From Rheinheimera salexigens (GTDB lineage: Bacteria > Pseudomonadota > Gammaproteobacteria > Enterobacterales > Alteromonadaceae): a DNA stretch of 64,000 nucleotides. A model generated the notes under the pieces. The model searched no databases. It was not told where the DNA came from and saw only the letters and a list, made by a program, of their open reading frames with translations. The position numbers and the translations under genes are program-made. The stretch lies in assembly GCF_001752395.1 (NCBI RefSeq), contig NZ_MKEK01000001.1, forward strand, positions 3,017,509 through 3,081,508. The letters are read 5' to 3'. Numbering within the stretch: the stretch's first letter is position 1; each line of letters starts with the position of its first letter. This document shows positions 36,166 to 48,086 of this stretch, one piece after another.

Positions 36166-37563
36166 TTATTTTTGTTCAGCCGCTGTTGGCGACCAACGTA
36201 ACCAGTATTTAGCCTGTTGCGTTGGTATGGCTGAAGCATAGCCTACTACCGCAATCAGCTGCTGTTGCTGGTTCAATAGTAATGGCACCCGTAAACGCTG
36301 CCAAGGCGGTACTTGCCATAACTTAAACCATTGCTTTAATGGCTTGTGTTGGCTGGCTGTGGCCGGTTTAAACGATAAACTAAGCTTACCAAAGACAATA
36401 CTGGCATTTGCATCTACTAACGGTAGGGCTTCGCTTGGCGCCATTAGTGTTGCCGTTACCTGTTCAGTTTCGGCTGCTGAAGCCATAAAATGCAATTGGC
36501 CCAAATCATCGGGTAGCAATAACTGTGATTCACCCTGCCACGCTAATTGGTAGTTTGGCTTAGCAATCGTTACTGGCGCCACTTTATACAACTTATCGGC
36601 AAAACGTCGGATTTTATACCCTTCTAACATCAGCATAGGGCTGCTATCGACCCGTGCTTGGATAACTGTTTGGTATAAGGTGTCTAACCATTGTACTGAT
36701 GGATTAAGCCCACTAGCGGCTAACCAGCGCCGGATCAGTAAATCTTGCTGTAGCGGCACATATTGCGCTAACGCTGCTAATTGTAAGCAGTCATCAAGCA
36801 CTACATTGGCATAAAACTGCTCGGTATAATGATCGGCCAACTGCTGCATATTAGCCACTATTTGCATACTACGACTGGCCGTTTTGGCAAAGTGCGGCCA
36901 GCGTTCACGTAATAAGGGTGCCACTTGATGACGAATAAAATTGCGCTCATATTGGGTGTCGGCATTGCTTTCATCATCCACCCAGTTTAATTGCTGCTCG
37001 GTAGCATACTGTTGCAATTGGGCTTGGCTAAAGGCGAGTAATGGCCGTAATATCTGCCCTGCTGCAAAAGTTTTGGTTGCGGCTATACCGCTTAATCCGG
37101 CTGGGCCTGCTCCACGCTTTAAGGCTAATAATAACGTTTCTATTTGATCATCAGCATGATGCGCGGTTAGCAACACATGTTTATCTGACTGAATAAAGTT
37201 GCTTAGTGCTGCATAGCGAGCTTGTCGGGCACGGGCCTCTAAATTATGCCGCCCCTCAAGATTAAGACTGACTGCTGTAAACTCAACTTGGCGCTGGGCA
37301 CATTGCTGCTGACAAAATTCTGCCCATGCTGCTGCGTTGGCGCTTAAACCGTGATTAATATACACCGCTTGCAAGTTAAAGCCACACAGTTGCCGCGCTT
37401 TAGCCAGCAAATCTAGCAGTACCATAGAATCTAAGCCACCACTGAGCGCTAACACCACTTGGTGCTCAGCTTGCAGTGTTTGCTGTTGCTCAGAGCCTTG
37501 CTGTAGCCCTTGTTGTAGTAATTGGTCTAATAAAACTTCTGCGCTTAGTGTACTCATACTCAC
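36166..37563 (-). CDS. tilS: tRNA(Ile)-lysidine synthetase
   Basis: 465 residues. The N-terminal PP-loop is LALSGGLDSMVLL (SGGxDS), followed by HHADDQIETLLLALKRGAG, the conserved TilS segment. The C-terminal substrate-binding domains end in WLRWSP. It modifies C34 of tRNA-Ile(CAU) to lysidine so that AUA is read as isoleucine; the enzyme is essential. It follows accA on the same strand beyond a terminator and is probably the last gene of the dnaE-accA region in this genome. Confidence 0.95.
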   Translation of the reverse strand: MSMSTLSAEVLLDQLLQQGLQQGSEQQQTLQAEHQVVLALSGGLDSMVLLDLLAKARQLCGFNLQAVYINHGLSANAAAWAEFCQQQCAQRQVEFTAVSLNLEGRHNLEARARQARYAALSNFIQSDKHVLLTAHHADDQIETLLLALKRGAGPAGLSGIAATKTFAAGQILRPLLAFSQAQLQQYATEQQLNWVDDESNADTQYERNFIRHQVAPLLRERWPHFAKTASRSMQIVANMQQLADHYTEQFYANVVLDDCLQLAALAQYVPLQQDLLIRRWLAASGLNPSVQWLDTLYQTVIQARVDSSPMLMLEGYKIRRFADKLYKVAPVTIAKPNYQLAWQGESQLLLPDDLGQLHFMASAAETEQVTATLMAPSEALPLVDANASIVFGKLSLSFKPATASQHKPLKQWFKLWQVPPWQRLRVPLLLNQQQQLIAVVGYASAIPTQQAKYWLRWSPTAAEQK

Positions 37564-37630
37564 TCAGTCTTTGGCTTCCGTAGTAAAAACAGGCTAGATA
37601 GTCCAGAGCGTAATATCCCAGATATATAAC

Positions 37631-37660
37631 AAAAAGCCAGCACTTAGGTGCTGGCTTAAT
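37631..37660 (-). terminator. terminator after accA
   Basis: GCCAGCAC-TTAG-GTGCTGGC; read on the minus strand it is followed by five Ts. It ends the dnaE-accA transcript before tilS. Confidence 0.88.
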
Positions 37661-37691
37661 TTAGTAGTTGTTATCTATTAATAATTAACGA

Positions 37692-38648
37692 TTAACAGTA
37701 ACCGTATGACATTAGACGCTTATAACGACGGTCTAATAAGTCATCTATGCTCATTTTATTTAAAACCGTTAAATCTTGCAGTAACACTTGTTTTAAATTT
37801 TTGGCCATTTGCTCTGCTGAGCGATGCGCGCCACCTAATGGCTCTGGCACTACTTCGTCAATCAGCTTTAATTCTTTGATCCGCGCTGCAGTAATACCCA
37901 TAGCATCGGCGGCTAAAGGGGCTTTTTCAGCACTTTTCCATAAAATAGATGCACAGCCTTCTGGCGAAATAACCGAGTAAGTACTGTATTGCAACATATT
38001 CACTTTATCGCCAACACCGATAGCTAAAGCACCGCCTGAACCACCTTCGCCAACAACAGTGCAGACTACTGGCACTTTTAAACCAGCCATCACTTTTAAG
38101 TTACGAGCTATGGCTTCAGATTGGCCGCGCTCTTCTGCGCCAATACCAGGATAAGCGCCAGGGGTATCAATAAAGGTTAAAATTGGCATTTTAAACCGTT
38201 CGGCCATTTCCATTAAGCGTAACGCTTTACGATAGCCTTCTGGTCTTGGCATACCAAAGTTACGTTTAATTTTTTCTTTAGTATTACGGCCTTTTTGATG
38301 ACCAATAATCATCACCGGTTGCTCGCCTAAGCGCGCTGTACCGCCAATAATAGCGTGATCGTTTGCAAAAGCGCGATCGCCGGCTAAGTCATCAAAATCA
38401 GTAAACATATGCTTAATATAATCAAGCGTATAGGGCCTTAGTGGATGGCGCGCTAATTGCGCGACTTGCCAAGCACCTAGCTCAGCAAACACTTTTTTGG
38501 TTAACGTTAGGCTTTTTTCTTTTAGTTTATTAATTTCTTCTTCTAAGCCTAAATCGTAATCGCCATTGCGACTTACGTTACGCAATTCGTCTATTTTTGC
38601 TTCAAGTTCAGCAATTGGTTGCTCAAACTCCAAATAATTCAGCATCAT
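37692..38648 (-). CDS. accA: acetyl-CoA carboxylase carboxyltransferase subunit alpha
   Basis: 318 residues (E. coli 319). Characteristic segments include [56 protein letters not shown] and the oxyanion-hole [13 protein letters not shown]. It pairs with AccD to transfer the carboxyl group from biotin to acetyl-CoA in fatty acid synthesis. It is 17 bases from dnaE, the standard dnaE-accA pair. Confidence 0.98.
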   Translation of the reverse strand: MMLNYLEFEQPIAELEAKIDELRNVSRNGDYDLGLEEEINKLKEKSLTLTKKVFAELGAWQVAQLARHPLRPYTLDYIKHMFTDFDDLAGDRAFANDHAIIGGTARLGEQPVMIIGHQKGRNTKEKIKRNFGMPRPEGYRKALRLMEMAERFKMPILTFIDTPGAYPGIGAEERGQSEAIARNLKVMAGLKVPVVCTVVGEGGSGGALAIGVGDKVNMLQYSTYSVISPEGCASILWKSAEKAPLAADAMGITAARIKELKLIDEVVPEPLGGAHRSAEQMAKNLKQVLLQDLTVLNKMSIDDLLDRRYKRLMSYGYC

Positions 38649-38665
38649 CGACAGTCACTACCTAA

Positions 38666-41600
38666 TTAATTAAATTCCAGTTCTATTGTTGCCAATTGTT
38701 TTAACTGGTGCAACAAAGCGTCGGCAGGTGTCACCCACCATGGGGTACCCAATTGTAACATCACCTCGCCTTCCTGGCGCTGATACCGGATATTAACCGG
38801 TACGGTACCTGCCTTATATTCACTGAGTACCTGCTGTAATCTTTGCAGGTAATTGTGGTCTATTTGTGCTGATTGTACAGTGATATTCAAACAACGTAGA
38901 GATTTTTCTCGAACTTGCGTTATTTCACTGACATCGCGGCCGGTCATTGTAAGGCCACCGTTAAAATCATCAAAGCTGACCTGTCCCGTTATCACCAAAA
39001 TAACGTCTTTTTGCAGTAGTTCTTCAAAAGTTTCTAACATATCAGGGAAAAACCGCACATCTAAGCGAGCAGATTTATCATCTAACGTAACAATTGCCCA
39101 GCGTCGGCCTTTTTTATTAACGATTACCCGCACCGACACCACTAAACCAACAACTTGTACTGATTGATCTTTACGCGTTGGTTGCAGCTCGTTTAAACGA
39201 CAAGATGAATAACGCGGTAGTTCTTCTAAATAGCGATTAATTGGATGGCCGGTTAAGTATAGCCCTAATGCTTCTCGTTCGCCCTCTAACCATATTTCAT
39301 CTGGCCAAGCGACCACTTGAACAAAAGCAGCACTGCTATCGCCAGGCTCTGGGCTAAGCAAGCCAAATAAGTCATCTTGGCCAACGGCTTGCGCTTTAGC
39401 ATGTTGATCGGCTGCTTTCATCGCTTGCTCTAAGGTCGCCGCTAAAGCCGCTCTGTGCGGTCCTAGTTTGTCCATAGCGCCAGCTAAAATAAGCTTATCA
39501 ATTACCCGACGGCCAATTTTCTTTAAATCTACTTTGGCACAAAAATCAAATAAGTCAGTAAAAGCACCATGCTGCTTTCTGGCTTCAATAATGGCTTCTA
39601 TTGGCCCTTCACCGACGCCCTTAATAGCACCGATACCGTAAACAATATGGCCTTGCTCGTTAACGGTAAATTTTTGTACTCCAGCATTAACATCAGGCGG
39701 GATCAGCTTTAGCCTCATCCGTTCACATTCGTCGACTAAAGTAACAATTTTATCAGTATTGTCCATGTCGGCTGACATTACCGCAGCCATAAATTCAGCT
39801 GGAAAGTGGGTTTTCATCCATAAAGTTTGGTAAGACACTAACGCATAAGCAGCAGAGTGCGATTTGTTAAAACCATAACCAGCAAACTTTTCCACTAAGT
39901 CGAAAATTTTAATCGCCAGATCAGGATCAATACCGTTTTTCGCCGCACCTTCTTGGAAGGTATCGCGCTGTTTAGCCATTTCTTCTGGTTGCTTTTTACC
40001 CATAGCCCGGCGTAATAAGTCGGCGCCACCCAGCGAGTATCCGGACAGCACCTGGGCAATTTGCATAACTTGTTCTTGATACAAGATAATGCCATAAGTG
40101 GGTTCTAATATCGGTATTAACGAGTCATGCTGCCAGGTTTCATCAGGGTAAGAAATGGCTTCTCGGCCGCGCTTGCGGTCGATAAAGTTGTCTACCATGC
40201 CGGACTGAAGCGGCCCCGGCCTAAACAGTGCCACCAAGGCGATAATATCTTCAAAGCAGTCAGGTTGCAGGCGGCGGATCAGATCTTTCATACCTCGCGA
40301 TTCTAACTGGAATACCGCGGTAGTATCGGCTTTTTGCAGTAAGTCAAAACAGGCTTTATCAACCAGCGGAATATGATTAATGTCGACTAAAGGCCGGCCC
40401 TCTTTAGCTAAGCGTGTATTGGCCATATTGACCGCCCACTGCAAAATAGTCAGGGTACGTAAACCTAAAAAGTCGAACTTAACTAAACCGGCATATTCAA
40501 CGTCACTTTTATCAAATTGAGTAACCGGGTTATTACCATGCTCATCACAATACAATGGCGAAAAATCAGTAATTTTAGTCGGCGCAATAACGACACCACC
40601 GGCATGTTTACCGGCATTTCGGGTGACGCCCTCTAATTGCCGCGCCATATCAATTAGATCTTTAACTTCTTCATCTTGAGCATATAGCTCCGGTAACCTT
40701 GGCTCTTCTTTAAAAGCTTGCTCTAAGGTCATACCGGGTGTCATCGGTACTAGCTTAGAAATTCGCTCAACAAAACCGTATGGATGGCCTAATACCCGGC
40801 CAACATCGCGAATAACCGCTTTGGCTGTCAAAGTACCAAAGGTAATAATTTGCGATACCGCTTCACGGCCATACATATCGGCAACGTGGTCGATAACTTC
40901 GTCCCGTCGGTCCATACAAAAATCGACGTCAAAGTCTGGCATCGATACCCGCTCGGGATTTAAAAAACGTTCAAATAATAAATCATATTCAAGCGGGTCT
41001 AAATCCGTGATATTTAACGCGTAAGCCACCAGTGAACCGGCACCAGAGCCTCGACCTGGGCCAACTGGAATATCGTTATCTTTACTCCATTGGATAAACT
41101 CCATTACTACCAAGAAGTAGCCTGGAAAACCCATTTGGTTAATAACACCCAGCTCTATTTCTAACCGTTCGTCATAACCTACTCGCTTTTGCTCACGCAC
41201 GCTGGCATCAGGAAATAGCGTTAATAAACGCTGCTCTAAGCCTTCTTGTGATTTCATAACTAAAAAGTCAGCGTCGGATAGGTCTCCGGTAGGAAACGCT
41301 GGTAAAAAGTATTCACCTAAGCGGATAGTTACGTTACAGCGTTTAGCTATTTGTACTGAGTTTTCTAAAGCTTCAGGCAAGTCAGCAAACAGTTGCTGCA
41401 TTTCTTGCTCTGTGCGCAAGTACTGTTGCTCTGAATACAATTTAGGACGGCGCTTATCATCTAAGGTAAAGCTGTCATGGATAGCCACGCGAATTTCATG
41501 GGCGGCAAAGTCTTCAGTTTTTAAAAATACCACTTCATTGGTGGCCACTACAGGCAGTTGATGTTGCTCAGCTAATGCAATGGCATGCTGAATATACAGC

Positions 41601-42136
41601 TCTTCATCAGGTCGACCCGTGCGGCACAGTTCTAGATAAAACCGATTAGGAAAGTGCTGTTGGTAATACACCACTAGCTCATTAACTAAAGCCTGATTTT
41701 GTTTAATCAGCGCTTTGCCTAACACGCCATCTTTAGCACCCGACAGCACAATAACGCCGCTAGCATGCTCGGCTAACCAGTCATGGTCAATTTGTGGTTT
41801 TCCCATGACATGACCACGTAAATAGGCCTTGGAAATAATATCACATAGATTTTGATAACCAGTATTGTCGGCCGCTAATAACAGTATTCGACTGGTCTCA
41901 GTACCTAAACCAGGATGTTGCACCCAACAGTCGACACCTATTATCGGCTTAATCCCTGCCGCATGGGCTGCACTATAATACCGGACTAAACCACAAAAAT
42001 TCATTTGATCGGTTAAGGCAAAAGCAGGCATCTGTAACTGGCTAGCCGCTTTGACAATAGGTTTTATTTTGGCGACACCATCAACTAATGAAAAGTCACT
42101 ATGGACCCGTAAATGAATAAAACTTGGTTCTGCCAT
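38666..42136 (-). CDS. dnaE: DNA polymerase III subunit alpha
   Basis: 1156 residues (E. coli 1160). The N-terminal PHP domain starts [13 protein letters not shown]. The polymerase active site is PDFDVDFC with the conserved [16 protein letters not shown] before it. HhH and OB-fold regions follow and the C-terminus is complete. It is the catalytic subunit of the replicative polymerase. The ATG overlaps the rnhB stop as TGATG, so the two are coupled. Confidence 0.99.
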   Translation of the reverse strand: MAEPSFIHLRVHSDFSLVDGVAKIKPIVKAASQLQMPAFALTDQMNFCGLVRYYSAAHAAGIKPIIGVDCWVQHPGLGTETSRILLLAADNTGYQNLCDIISKAYLRGHVMGKPQIDHDWLAEHASGVIVLSGAKDGVLGKALIKQNQALVNELVVYYQQHFPNRFYLELCRTGRPDEELYIQHAIALAEQHQLPVVATNEVVFLKTEDFAAHEIRVAIHDSFTLDDKRRPKLYSEQQYLRTEQEMQQLFADLPEALENSVQIAKRCNVTIRLGEYFLPAFPTGDLSDADFLVMKSQEGLEQRLLTLFPDASVREQKRVGYDERLEIELGVINQMGFPGYFLVVMEFIQWSKDNDIPVGPGRGSGAGSLVAYALNITDLDPLEYDLLFERFLNPERVSMPDFDVDFCMDRRDEVIDHVADMYGREAVSQIITFGTLTAKAVIRDVGRVLGHPYGFVERISKLVPMTPGMTLEQAFKEEPRLPELYAQDEEVKDLIDMARQLEGVTRNAGKHAGGVVIAPTKITDFSPLYCDEHGNNPVTQFDKSDVEYAGLVKFDFLGLRTLTILQWAVNMANTRLAKEGRPLVDINHIPLVDKACFDLLQKADTTAVFQLESRGMKDLIRRLQPDCFEDIIALVALFRPGPLQSGMVDNFIDRKRGREAISYPDETWQHDSLIPILEPTYGIILYQEQVMQIAQVLSGYSLGGADLLRRAMGKKQPEEMAKQRDTFQEGAAKNGIDPDLAIKIFDLVEKFAGYGFNKSHSAAYALVSYQTLWMKTHFPAEFMAAVMSADMDNTDKIVTLVDECERMRLKLIPPDVNAGVQKFTVNEQGHIVYGIGAIKGVGEGPIEAIIEARKQHGAFTDLFDFCAKVDLKKIGRRVIDKLILAGAMDKLGPHRAALAATLEQAMKAADQHAKAQAVGQDDLFGLLSPEPGDSSAAFVQVVAWPDEIWLEGEREALGLYLTGHPINRYLEELPRYSSCRLNELQPTRKDQSVQVVGLVVSVRVIVNKKGRRWAIVTLDDKSARLDVRFFPDMLETFEELLQKDVILVITGQVSFDDFNGGLTMTGRDVSEITQVREKSLRCLNITVQSAQIDHNYLQRLQQVLSEYKAGTVPVNIRYQRQEGEVMLQLGTPWWVTPADALLHQLKQLATIELEFN

Positions 42137-42729
42137 CAGCCTTGTTGCTCCAACACGATGCGCACCGGCTTAAAGCTGCGCCTATGCTGTGCTAACACGC
42201 CATGTTCGGTAATAGCTGCTAAATGTGCGGCAGTAGGATAGCCTTTGTGGGCAGCAAAACCATATTGGGGATAGGCTTGATCTAATGCATACATTTCATT
42301 ATCACGCGCTACTTTAGCTAAAATAGAGGCAGCACTAATTTCTGGCACTAAGCCATCACCTTTGACTATCGCGCTGGCATTAATACCAAAATCAGGGGTA
42401 CGGTTACCATCGACTAATACCCAATTCGGCGTAATGTGTAACGCAGCTACAGCACGGCGCATGGCTAACATAGTGGCATGTAATATATTCAGTTCATCAA
42501 TCTCATGCACTTCAGCTCGACCCAGTGCCCAAGCTAAAGCCTGCGACTTTATTTGTTCAGCCAGTAAGATGCGTTTTTTTTCACTCAATTTTTTTGAGTC
42601 GGTTAAACCAGCAATAGGTTTAGTGGGATCAAGAATAACAGCGGCTGTCACCACAGCACCAATTAACGGGCCGCGGCCAACTTCATCCACACCACAGATT
42701 AATGTGACATTAGGCCTTTGATACTGCAT
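42136..42729 (-). CDS. rnhB: ribonuclease HII
   Basis: 197 residues (E. coli 198). The acidic active site is in [13 protein letters not shown] (Asp, Glu), with [12 protein letters not shown] and the later DGNRTP (Asp) and [10 protein letters not shown] (Asp). It removes single ribonucleotides from DNA. It overlaps lpxB by 20 bases and dnaE by one codon, in the conserved order lpxB-rnhB-dnaE. Confidence 0.98.
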   Translation of the reverse strand: MQYQRPNVTLICGVDEVGRGPLIGAVVTAAVILDPTKPIAGLTDSKKLSEKKRILLAEQIKSQALAWALGRAEVHEIDELNILHATMLAMRRAVAALHITPNWVLVDGNRTPDFGINASAIVKGDGLVPEISAASILAKVARDNEMYALDQAYPQYGFAAHKGYPTAAHLAAITEHGVLAQHRRSFKPVRIVLEQQG

Positions 42730-43879
42730 TGTGATTTATCACCTTAAAAATTGCTTCAGCTGCGCGCTGACTGGCATTACATTTAATCGTTTGATGAATA
42801 GCGGTATATTCGGCTAGTAACGACTCGCGATCTGTCGTTAATAAAGGCTGCATGTTAGCCACTAGCGCAGCAGGTGTGACTTGATGCTGTAATAACTCAC
42901 TGACCATGCCACGCCCTGCCAATAAATTAGGCAAACTAAAATGAGCCAGTTTTACCAAGCGACTACCAATTTGGTAAGTGAGCCAATTGGCTTTATAACT
43001 AACCACCATTAAGCACTTGGCTAACATGGCCTCTAGCGTCGCCGTACCCGAAGTAATAAAAGTGGCATCGGCGGCTAATAATACTTCGCGTGCTTGATTA
43101 ATAAAAACCTGCACCTTTAAATCTGGCGCTATCTGCTGCTTAATAGCTGCAAACTGCGCCGCTTTGTCGTTCGTTACCATATTACAGATTAACTGTAACG
43201 AAGGCTGTTGCTGTTGTAATATTGCTGCGGCTTGCAGAAAGTCTGCTGCCAACAATTTAATTTCATTACTGCGACTACCTGGCATAATCGCTAACACGCT
43301 TGCGCTACTGTCTAAGTCTAAAGCTTGTTTGGCTGCGGCTTTGTCCACCGTTAACGGCATGCTATCGGCTAAGGTATGGCCGACAAAGGTACAAGGCACT
43401 TGGTATTTATCATAAAACGCTTTTTCAAACGGCAATAACGACAACACCATATCGGTAGCTGCCGCAATTTTAAATATCCGTTTATGCCGCCAAGCCCAGA
43501 CCGACGGGCTAACATAATGTACCGTTTTAATGCCGGCTTGTTTTAATTTTAATTCTACCGGTAAGTTAAAATCGGGGGCATCAATACCGACAAACACATC
43601 TGGCTTGTCAGCTAATAATGTACTAATAATCTGTTTTTTAACTTTAAGTAATCGCGGTAAACGGCCAAGCACTTCGACAATGCCCATGACAGCTAACTCT
43701 TCCATATCGAAGTGTGCCTTAAACCCCAACGCTTGCATACGCGGACCACCAATGCCATAAAACTGGGCATTAGGATACTGTTGTTGGCAGGCTTTTATTA
43801 GATCTGCACCTAAAATATCACCAGAGTGCTCGCCGACGATAATGGCTATTTTAACTATTTCAGTATTTATATTAATCAT
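42710..43879 (-). CDS. lpxB: lipid-A-disaccharide synthase
   Basis: 389 residues (E. coli 382). The GT19 N-terminus is [36 protein letters not shown] and MPGSRSNEI follow, and [13 protein letters not shown] closes the donor site. It joins UDP-diacylglucosamine and lipid X to make the lipid A disaccharide. A gap of 301 bp and an unrelated gene separate it from lpxA, unlike the direct lpxA-lpxB junction of E. coli. Confidence 0.98.
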   Translation of the reverse strand: MININTEIVKIAIIVGEHSGDILGADLIKACQQQYPNAQFYGIGGPRMQALGFKAHFDMEELAVMGIVEVLGRLPRLLKVKKQIISTLLADKPDVFVGIDAPDFNLPVELKLKQAGIKTVHYVSPSVWAWRHKRIFKIAAATDMVLSLLPFEKAFYDKYQVPCTFVGHTLADSMPLTVDKAAAKQALDLDSSASVLAIMPGSRSNEIKLLAADFLQAAAILQQQQPSLQLICNMVTNDKAAQFAAIKQQIAPDLKVQVFINQAREVLLAADATFITSGTATLEAMLAKCLMVVSYKANWLTYQIGSRLVKLAHFSLPNLLAGRGMVSELLQHQVTPAALVANMQPLLTTDRESLLAEYTAIHQTIKCNASQRAAEAIFKVINHNAVSKA

Positions 43880-44180
43880 TGCGCCTTTAGTTTTTCTGTA
43901 AATGACATTGCCTAGTCAGCGATATAATTAACCGCGTGCTATGACAAAAACTGGCTTATTTTAGAATAACAATCTTACCCGCTTTGCTATGCTGTTGGAA
44001 ATTTAATTAGCTAATTGCTGCTAAGATCAGCAAAGGCTTATCTCAATAGCGAGGTATGGGCTGTTTGTTTGAAGGTTAAATGCTGCAAGTTTAACTATTG
44101 TTTACTGCTAGCTTGCTAACAGCTTGCTAATAGTTTGATATTAGATTGCTAGAAATTAACTAGCAGTAAGCAGGCATAGA
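43880..44180. other. gap between lpxB and the EEP-family gene
   Basis: No gene is seen. The right half (about 44088-44165) has repeated GCTTGCTAAC/GCTTGCTAAT-like and CTAGC elements that look like short duplications. The left part presumably holds the lpxB promoter. Confidence 0.45.
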
Positions 44181-44915
44181 TTATAATGAAAACTGGGCAT
44201 AGATAGGATTATGGTCCGAAACCATAGGCGTATTAATTGCCACAGCTAAACGTAACTTTAAGTCTCGGTACAAAATAAAATCCAACGGCTCTCGCCAAAA
44301 AGTTTTTATATGATGAGAGTCTTCCATCATGGTTTTTTTTAAACCCATGGCGCGACAAAACTGGGTTAAATATAACCGCCGCGAACGACTCCAAATATTA
44401 AAATCGCCGGCTACAATTAATGGCCCCTCATGCTGTAATAAAATTTGCCTTAATACCGCAATTTCTTGCTGAAATTGACTATGACTAACAAAGTTAATAG
44501 CGTGAATATTGACCACTAATAACGAGTCTCCATTACTTAACGGATGTTGGGTAATAATTTGACTTTTATGAGTAGCAAAGCTCAGTTCACGCACTTGACT
44601 TAAAATGGGTTTAATATCATTAAAGGCGCATTGCCCTGCGGTTAGCACACCAAATAAATGAGCAGGCGTTTGAATATTTGGCGAGATGGCATAAGACCAG
44701 CCATCTAAGTGTAATTTGTTACTTATGGCTAATTTGGCTTCTTGCAAAAGCAATAATTGCGTAGGGTAACGCGCCAACAACTGAGTTAAACAGAGCTGAA
44801 ATTTAGGGCTCATCGTTAACTTCTGACTATTCCAACACATCACTCCCAGCAAACTGGTATCTAAAGGCTGATCTTGATGGATCAACTGATGCGGAGCAAT
44901 ACTGGGTCGAAGCAT
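44181..44915 (-). CDS. endonuclease/exonuclease/phosphatase (EEP) family protein
   Basis: 244 residues, cytosolic, no signal peptide. EEP (DNase I-like) motifs in order: MCWNSQKL (Asn), LLLLQEAKL (catalytic Glu), VVNIHAINF (His region), VAGDFNIWSRSR (Asp and Asn), and at the end MVSDHNPIYA (Asp and His). It resembles the YafD group. The substrate could be a nucleic acid or phosphorylated metabolite. It is not part of the usual lpx operon and lies between lpxA and lpxB with gaps of about 300 bp on each side, so it looks inserted, on the same strand. Confidence 0.88.
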   Translation of the reverse strand: MLRPSIAPHQLIHQDQPLDTSLLGVMCWNSQKLTMSPKFQLCLTQLLARYPTQLLLLQEAKLAISNKLHLDGWSYAISPNIQTPAHLFGVLTAGQCAFNDIKPILSQVRELSFATHKSQIITQHPLSNGDSLLVVNIHAINFVSHSQFQQEIAVLRQILLQHEGPLIVAGDFNIWSRSRRLYLTQFCRAMGLKKTMMEDSHHIKTFWREPLDFILYRDLKLRLAVAINTPMVSDHNPIYAQFSL

Positions 44916-45232
44916 AACGAATATCCTGCCTTACAGATTATTAAGCTTATTTTATATATTAACAGACCAGCTTGTTGACGGTAGCTTAACCAAAGAACAA
45001 AGATCACAACTATTGTTGTTAATGCTATTTAATACCAATTACTAACCATCTGACTTTAGCTTAAATAACAGAATTTACCGGTAGTTGAATTACATGGCTG
45101 TCAATTAACTGCATAGCGGCTTGTAACTGTATAGCGGCTTGATATTATTCGGGGTGAGTGCAAATATTTTTTATACCTAGAGCGACTAATAGAAGCTCTA
45201 GGTAATGATTTATTGTGGCTAGCAGTGTATTA
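44916..45232. other. gap between EEP gene and lpxA with tandem repeat and hairpin
   Basis: Two adjacent 18-bp units (45106-45123 and 45124-45141; TAACTGCATAGCGGCTTG, then the same with one C to T change). A 9-bp perfect hairpin (ACCTAGAGC ... GCTCTAGGT, 45175-45203, 11-base loop) lies 29 bases after the lpxA stop. Lacking a T-run in either direction, it is not a standard terminator. The promoter of the EEP gene should also be here. Confidence 0.55.
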
Positions 45233-46024
45233 CTAACGCACTATGCCGCGGCTGGCGTTAGCGATAAAATCGGTGAAGACTTTAAGCTCTGGGAACTGCT
45301 GGGCTTTGTCGGCTAATACCGCTAAGGCTTCAGTGGTGGTTTGGTTTTTACGGTACACTTCTTTATAAGCACGGCGTATTTCTAATAATGCTTCACTGCT
45401 GTAACCACGACGCTTTAAGCCTTCAGTGTTAATACCGCCTGGCACGCAGGGTGCGCCATGTACCATGACATAAGGAGGCACATCTTTAAGCACAATAGAG
45501 CCGCCACCACAGAAACTGTGCGGGCCAATATGCACGAACTGATGTACGCCTGTCATTCCGCCTAAAATAGCCCAGTCACCTACATGAACATGGCCGGCGG
45601 CTTGAGCACCACTGGCAAAGATAACGTTATCACCAATAACGCAATCATGGGCAATATGGGTGGTATTCATAAATAAATTATGGCTACCAATAATAGTTTT
45701 AGCTTGATCTTGTACGGTACCGCGGTGCACTGAGCAACCTTCGCGGAACACGTTGTAATCACCCACCAGCAATTGCGTATTTTCGCCACGGTATTTTTTA
45801 TCTTGGCAAGCTTCACCAATACTGCAGAATTGGAAAAAATGATTACCGCGACCAAAACTGCTTGGGCCTTTAATGGCTACATGCGATTCAACGATACAGT
45901 CATCACCTAAAGTCACGTTGTGGCCAATATAACTAAATGGGCCTATCGTAACGTTTTTACCAATGACGGCGCTGGATTCAACTACTGCTGTTGGATGGAT
46001 CACGTTATAGCTCTCTTCTAGCAC
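45233..46024 (-). CDS. lpxA: UDP-N-acetylglucosamine acyltransferase
   Basis: 263 residues (E. coli 262). Left-handed beta-helix hexapeptides run from [16 protein letters not shown] onward, and the catalytic His is in [10 protein letters not shown]. The C-terminal helices follow ([17 protein letters not shown]). It adds R-3-hydroxyacyl to UDP-GlcNAc as the first step of lipid A synthesis. The start at 46024 overlaps fabZ by 20 bases and matches the length of the family, so it is preferred to the later GTG. Confidence 0.98.
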   Translation of the reverse strand: MLEESYNVIHPTAVVESSAVIGKNVTIGPFSYIGHNVTLGDDCIVESHVAIKGPSSFGRGNHFFQFCSIGEACQDKKYRGENTQLLVGDYNVFREGCSVHRGTVQDQAKTIIGSHNLFMNTTHIAHDCVIGDNVIFASGAQAAGHVHVGDWAILGGMTGVHQFVHIGPHSFCGGGSIVLKDVPPYVMVHGAPCVPGGINTEGLKRRGYSSEALLEIRRAYKEVYRKNQTTTEALAVLADKAQQFPELKVFTDFIANASRGIVR

Positions 46025-46457
46025 ACATTAATTCAGCCGAGCATACCACTTGGCCATCAACTCTTGCTTCACCGTAAAACTTCCATATATTACGGCGTTC
46101 TTTTAAAAACTTTACTTCTAAGATCATTTGATCGCCTGGCACTACTGGTCTTTTAAACCGAGCGTCATCAATACCGGCAAATAAATATAATTCGTTATCT
46201 GAACGCTCGGTAACCGTTTTAAACCCTAAGATACCTGTAGCTTGAGCTAAAGCTTCTAAAATTAATACTCCAGGGAAAATAGGCATATTAGGAAAATGAC
46301 CGGTAAAAATAGGTTCATTAATTGAAACATTTTTTAATGCCGTTAAGCTTTCGCCCGGTGTGTAATCCAGCACGCGATCGATAAGCAAAAAAGGATACCG
46401 ATGTGGCAATAAAGCCATTATTTCCTGAATTTGCAGGCTGTTTAAGTTATTAGCCAA
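46005..46457 (-). CDS. fabZ: 3-hydroxyacyl-ACP dehydratase FabZ
   Basis: 150 residues (E. coli 151). Hot-dog fold with [16 protein letters not shown] (catalytic His), [22 protein letters not shown] (catalytic Glu) and [10 protein letters not shown]. It removes water in fatty acid elongation. It sits 2 bases after lpxD and overlaps lpxA, in the conserved lpxD-fabZ-lpxA order. Confidence 0.98.
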   Translation of the reverse strand: MANNLNSLQIQEIMALLPHRYPFLLIDRVLDYTPGESLTALKNVSINEPIFTGHFPNMPIFPGVLILEALAQATGILGFKTVTERSDNELYLFAGIDDARFKRPVVPGDQMILEVKFLKERRNIWKFYGEARVDGQVVCSAELMCARREL

Positions 46458-46459
46458 GG

Positions 46460-47524
46460 CTATTCCTCTGTAGTAGTGTCAGCGCTTGTTGAAGCAAGCT
46501 GAATTTTAAACTGCGACTCTAGCGCTTTTACGCGCTGATATAGTTGATCTATCTGCCGCAGCTTAGCGGTGTTTTTGCGCCACTCTCGGTTACTTGTCGC
46601 AGGAATACCTGACGTATAAGCACCCTTTTCTAATATCGGTTTCATCACCATCGCCATACCTGAAATATGAGCACCATCACATATTTCAATATGACCATTA
46701 ATGACTGCAGCGCCACCAATTATACAGTAACGACCAATAGAAGTACTACCCGCAACTACGGTAGAACCGGCCATAGCGGTGTGGTCACCAATACTGACGT
46801 TATGGGCAATTTGACACTGATTATCAATAATCACGTTATTGCCAACAGTGGTGTTTTCAATCGCCCCGCGATCAATAGTGGTATTAGCGCCAATTTCGCA
46901 ATCATTGCCAATTATCACACTACCAACTTGCGGTATTTTTAACCAGTTACCCTGCTCGTTAGCAAAACCAAAGCCGTCGGCACCAATTATAGCTCCACTG
47001 TGAATAATACAATTTTCGCCAATTTTAACGCCATGATAAACCGTTACATTTGGCCAAATCTTAGTATTACTCGCAATATTGGCATCTTGACCAATAAAGC
47101 AACCTGCGCCTATTTGCACACCTTGCGCTAACGTTACGCCAGCAGCAATTACGGCATTGGCGCCTATAGCAACATCAGTTGCTATAGTTGCCGAATCATC
47201 AATCACGGCCGTTGGGTGAATATTAATCGCCACCGCAGGCGTACTGTCTAATTTCTGGGCAACTTTAGCAAAAGCAATATAGGGGTCTTTTACCACTAAC
47301 GCCGCAACTCCAGGCGCTAAAAACGGCAAATCATCAGCAGTGACTAACACGACTGATGCTGTGGTTTCGGCTAAGTATTTGCGATATTTAGCGTTTGATA
47401 AAAAGCTAACTTGACCGGGACCTGCGTTCTGTAATGTCGCGACTGAATGAATAACATCAGTACAATCGCCCACTAGCTGAGCGTCTAATAGCTCGGCTAG
47501 TGAGGTTAACGTAAAACTGGTCAT
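46460..47524 (-). CDS. lpxD: UDP-3-O-acylglucosamine N-acyltransferase
   Basis: 354 residues (E. coli 341). An N-terminal uridine-binding domain (NAKYRKYL) is followed by many hexapeptide repeats, with the catalytic His in [16 protein letters not shown] short coiled coil and a Ser/Thr tail close the protein. It adds the second 3-hydroxyacyl chain of lipid A. It begins at the skp stop (TAATG). Confidence 0.98.
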   Translation of the reverse strand: MTSFTLTSLAELLDAQLVGDCTDVIHSVATLQNAGPGQVSFLSNAKYRKYLAETTASVVLVTADDLPFLAPGVAALVVKDPYIAFAKVAQKLDSTPAVAINIHPTAVIDDSATIATDVAIGANAVIAAGVTLAQGVQIGAGCFIGQDANIASNTKIWPNVTVYHGVKIGENCIIHSGAIIGADGFGFANEQGNWLKIPQVGSVIIGNDCEIGANTTIDRGAIENTTVGNNVIIDNQCQIAHNVSIGDHTAMAGSTVVAGSTSIGRYCIIGGAAVINGHIEICDGAHISGMAMVMKPILEKGAYTSGIPATSNREWRKNTAKLRQIDQLYQRVKALESQFKIQLASTSADTTTEE

Positions 47525-48042
47525 TATTTTTTCTTGCTCGCAATGCTGGCAACAGCGTCAGAGATATCGTATTCAGGCTTTGCATAAACAGCAGCACCAG
47601 AATTTAAAATAAGGTCGTATTTATCACGAGCTGCCACTTCATCAATCGCACTTTGAATTAAACCTAATAACTTATTGCGTTCTTCAGTTTGACGCGCGCG
47701 CAATTCTTCTTGCAACGGACGGGCTAATTGGTCGTATTGCTGACGTTGATTATTAACAGTATTGGTTAAATCTTGTTGTTGCTTCTCGCTCATGGTTGGG
47801 CCATCGCGACGCAATTTTTCAATATTAAAACCAATATCTTTTTCAAGTTTTTCAACAGTTTCCATACGCGAACCGAATTCTGTTCTAATGGTTTGTTGTA
47901 ATGCTGCCGCTTGCGGTAACTTGCTCGCAACCGCTTGTACGTCAACATAACCAATTTTCATTTCTTTTGCTGCAACCGTCGCTGACATCATTAAACCAGC
48001 TACTAAAACCATTGCTGTTTGTAAAATACGCTTGTTAATCAT
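47524..48042 (-). CDS. skp: periplasmic chaperone Skp (OmpH family)
   Basis: 172 residues (E. coli 161). Signal peptide 1-25 ends TVAAKEM. The mature protein starts KIGYVDVQAVASKLPQ and has a long coiled-coil middle (QTIRTEFGSRMETVEKLEKD, RQQYDQL) followed by a short beta region, the jellyfish-like Skp trimer shape. It carries unfolded outer-membrane proteins to BamA, encoded just upstream. Confidence 0.95.
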   Translation of the reverse strand: MINKRILQTAMVLVAGLMMSATVAAKEMKIGYVDVQAVASKLPQAAALQQTIRTEFGSRMETVEKLEKDIGFNIEKLRRDGPTMSEKQQQDLTNTVNNQRQQYDQLARPLQEELRARQTEERNKLLGLIQSAIDEVAARDKYDLILNSGAAVYAKPEYDISDAVASIASKKK

Positions 48043-48086
48043 TATGTTTCCCTATTTACACTTTAAATTAGATTTTTTAATTGCAT

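Noticed and set aside
45175..45203. Terminator after lpxA
   Set aside because: The hairpin is perfect but has no T-run in either direction; kept only as a hairpin in the gap description.
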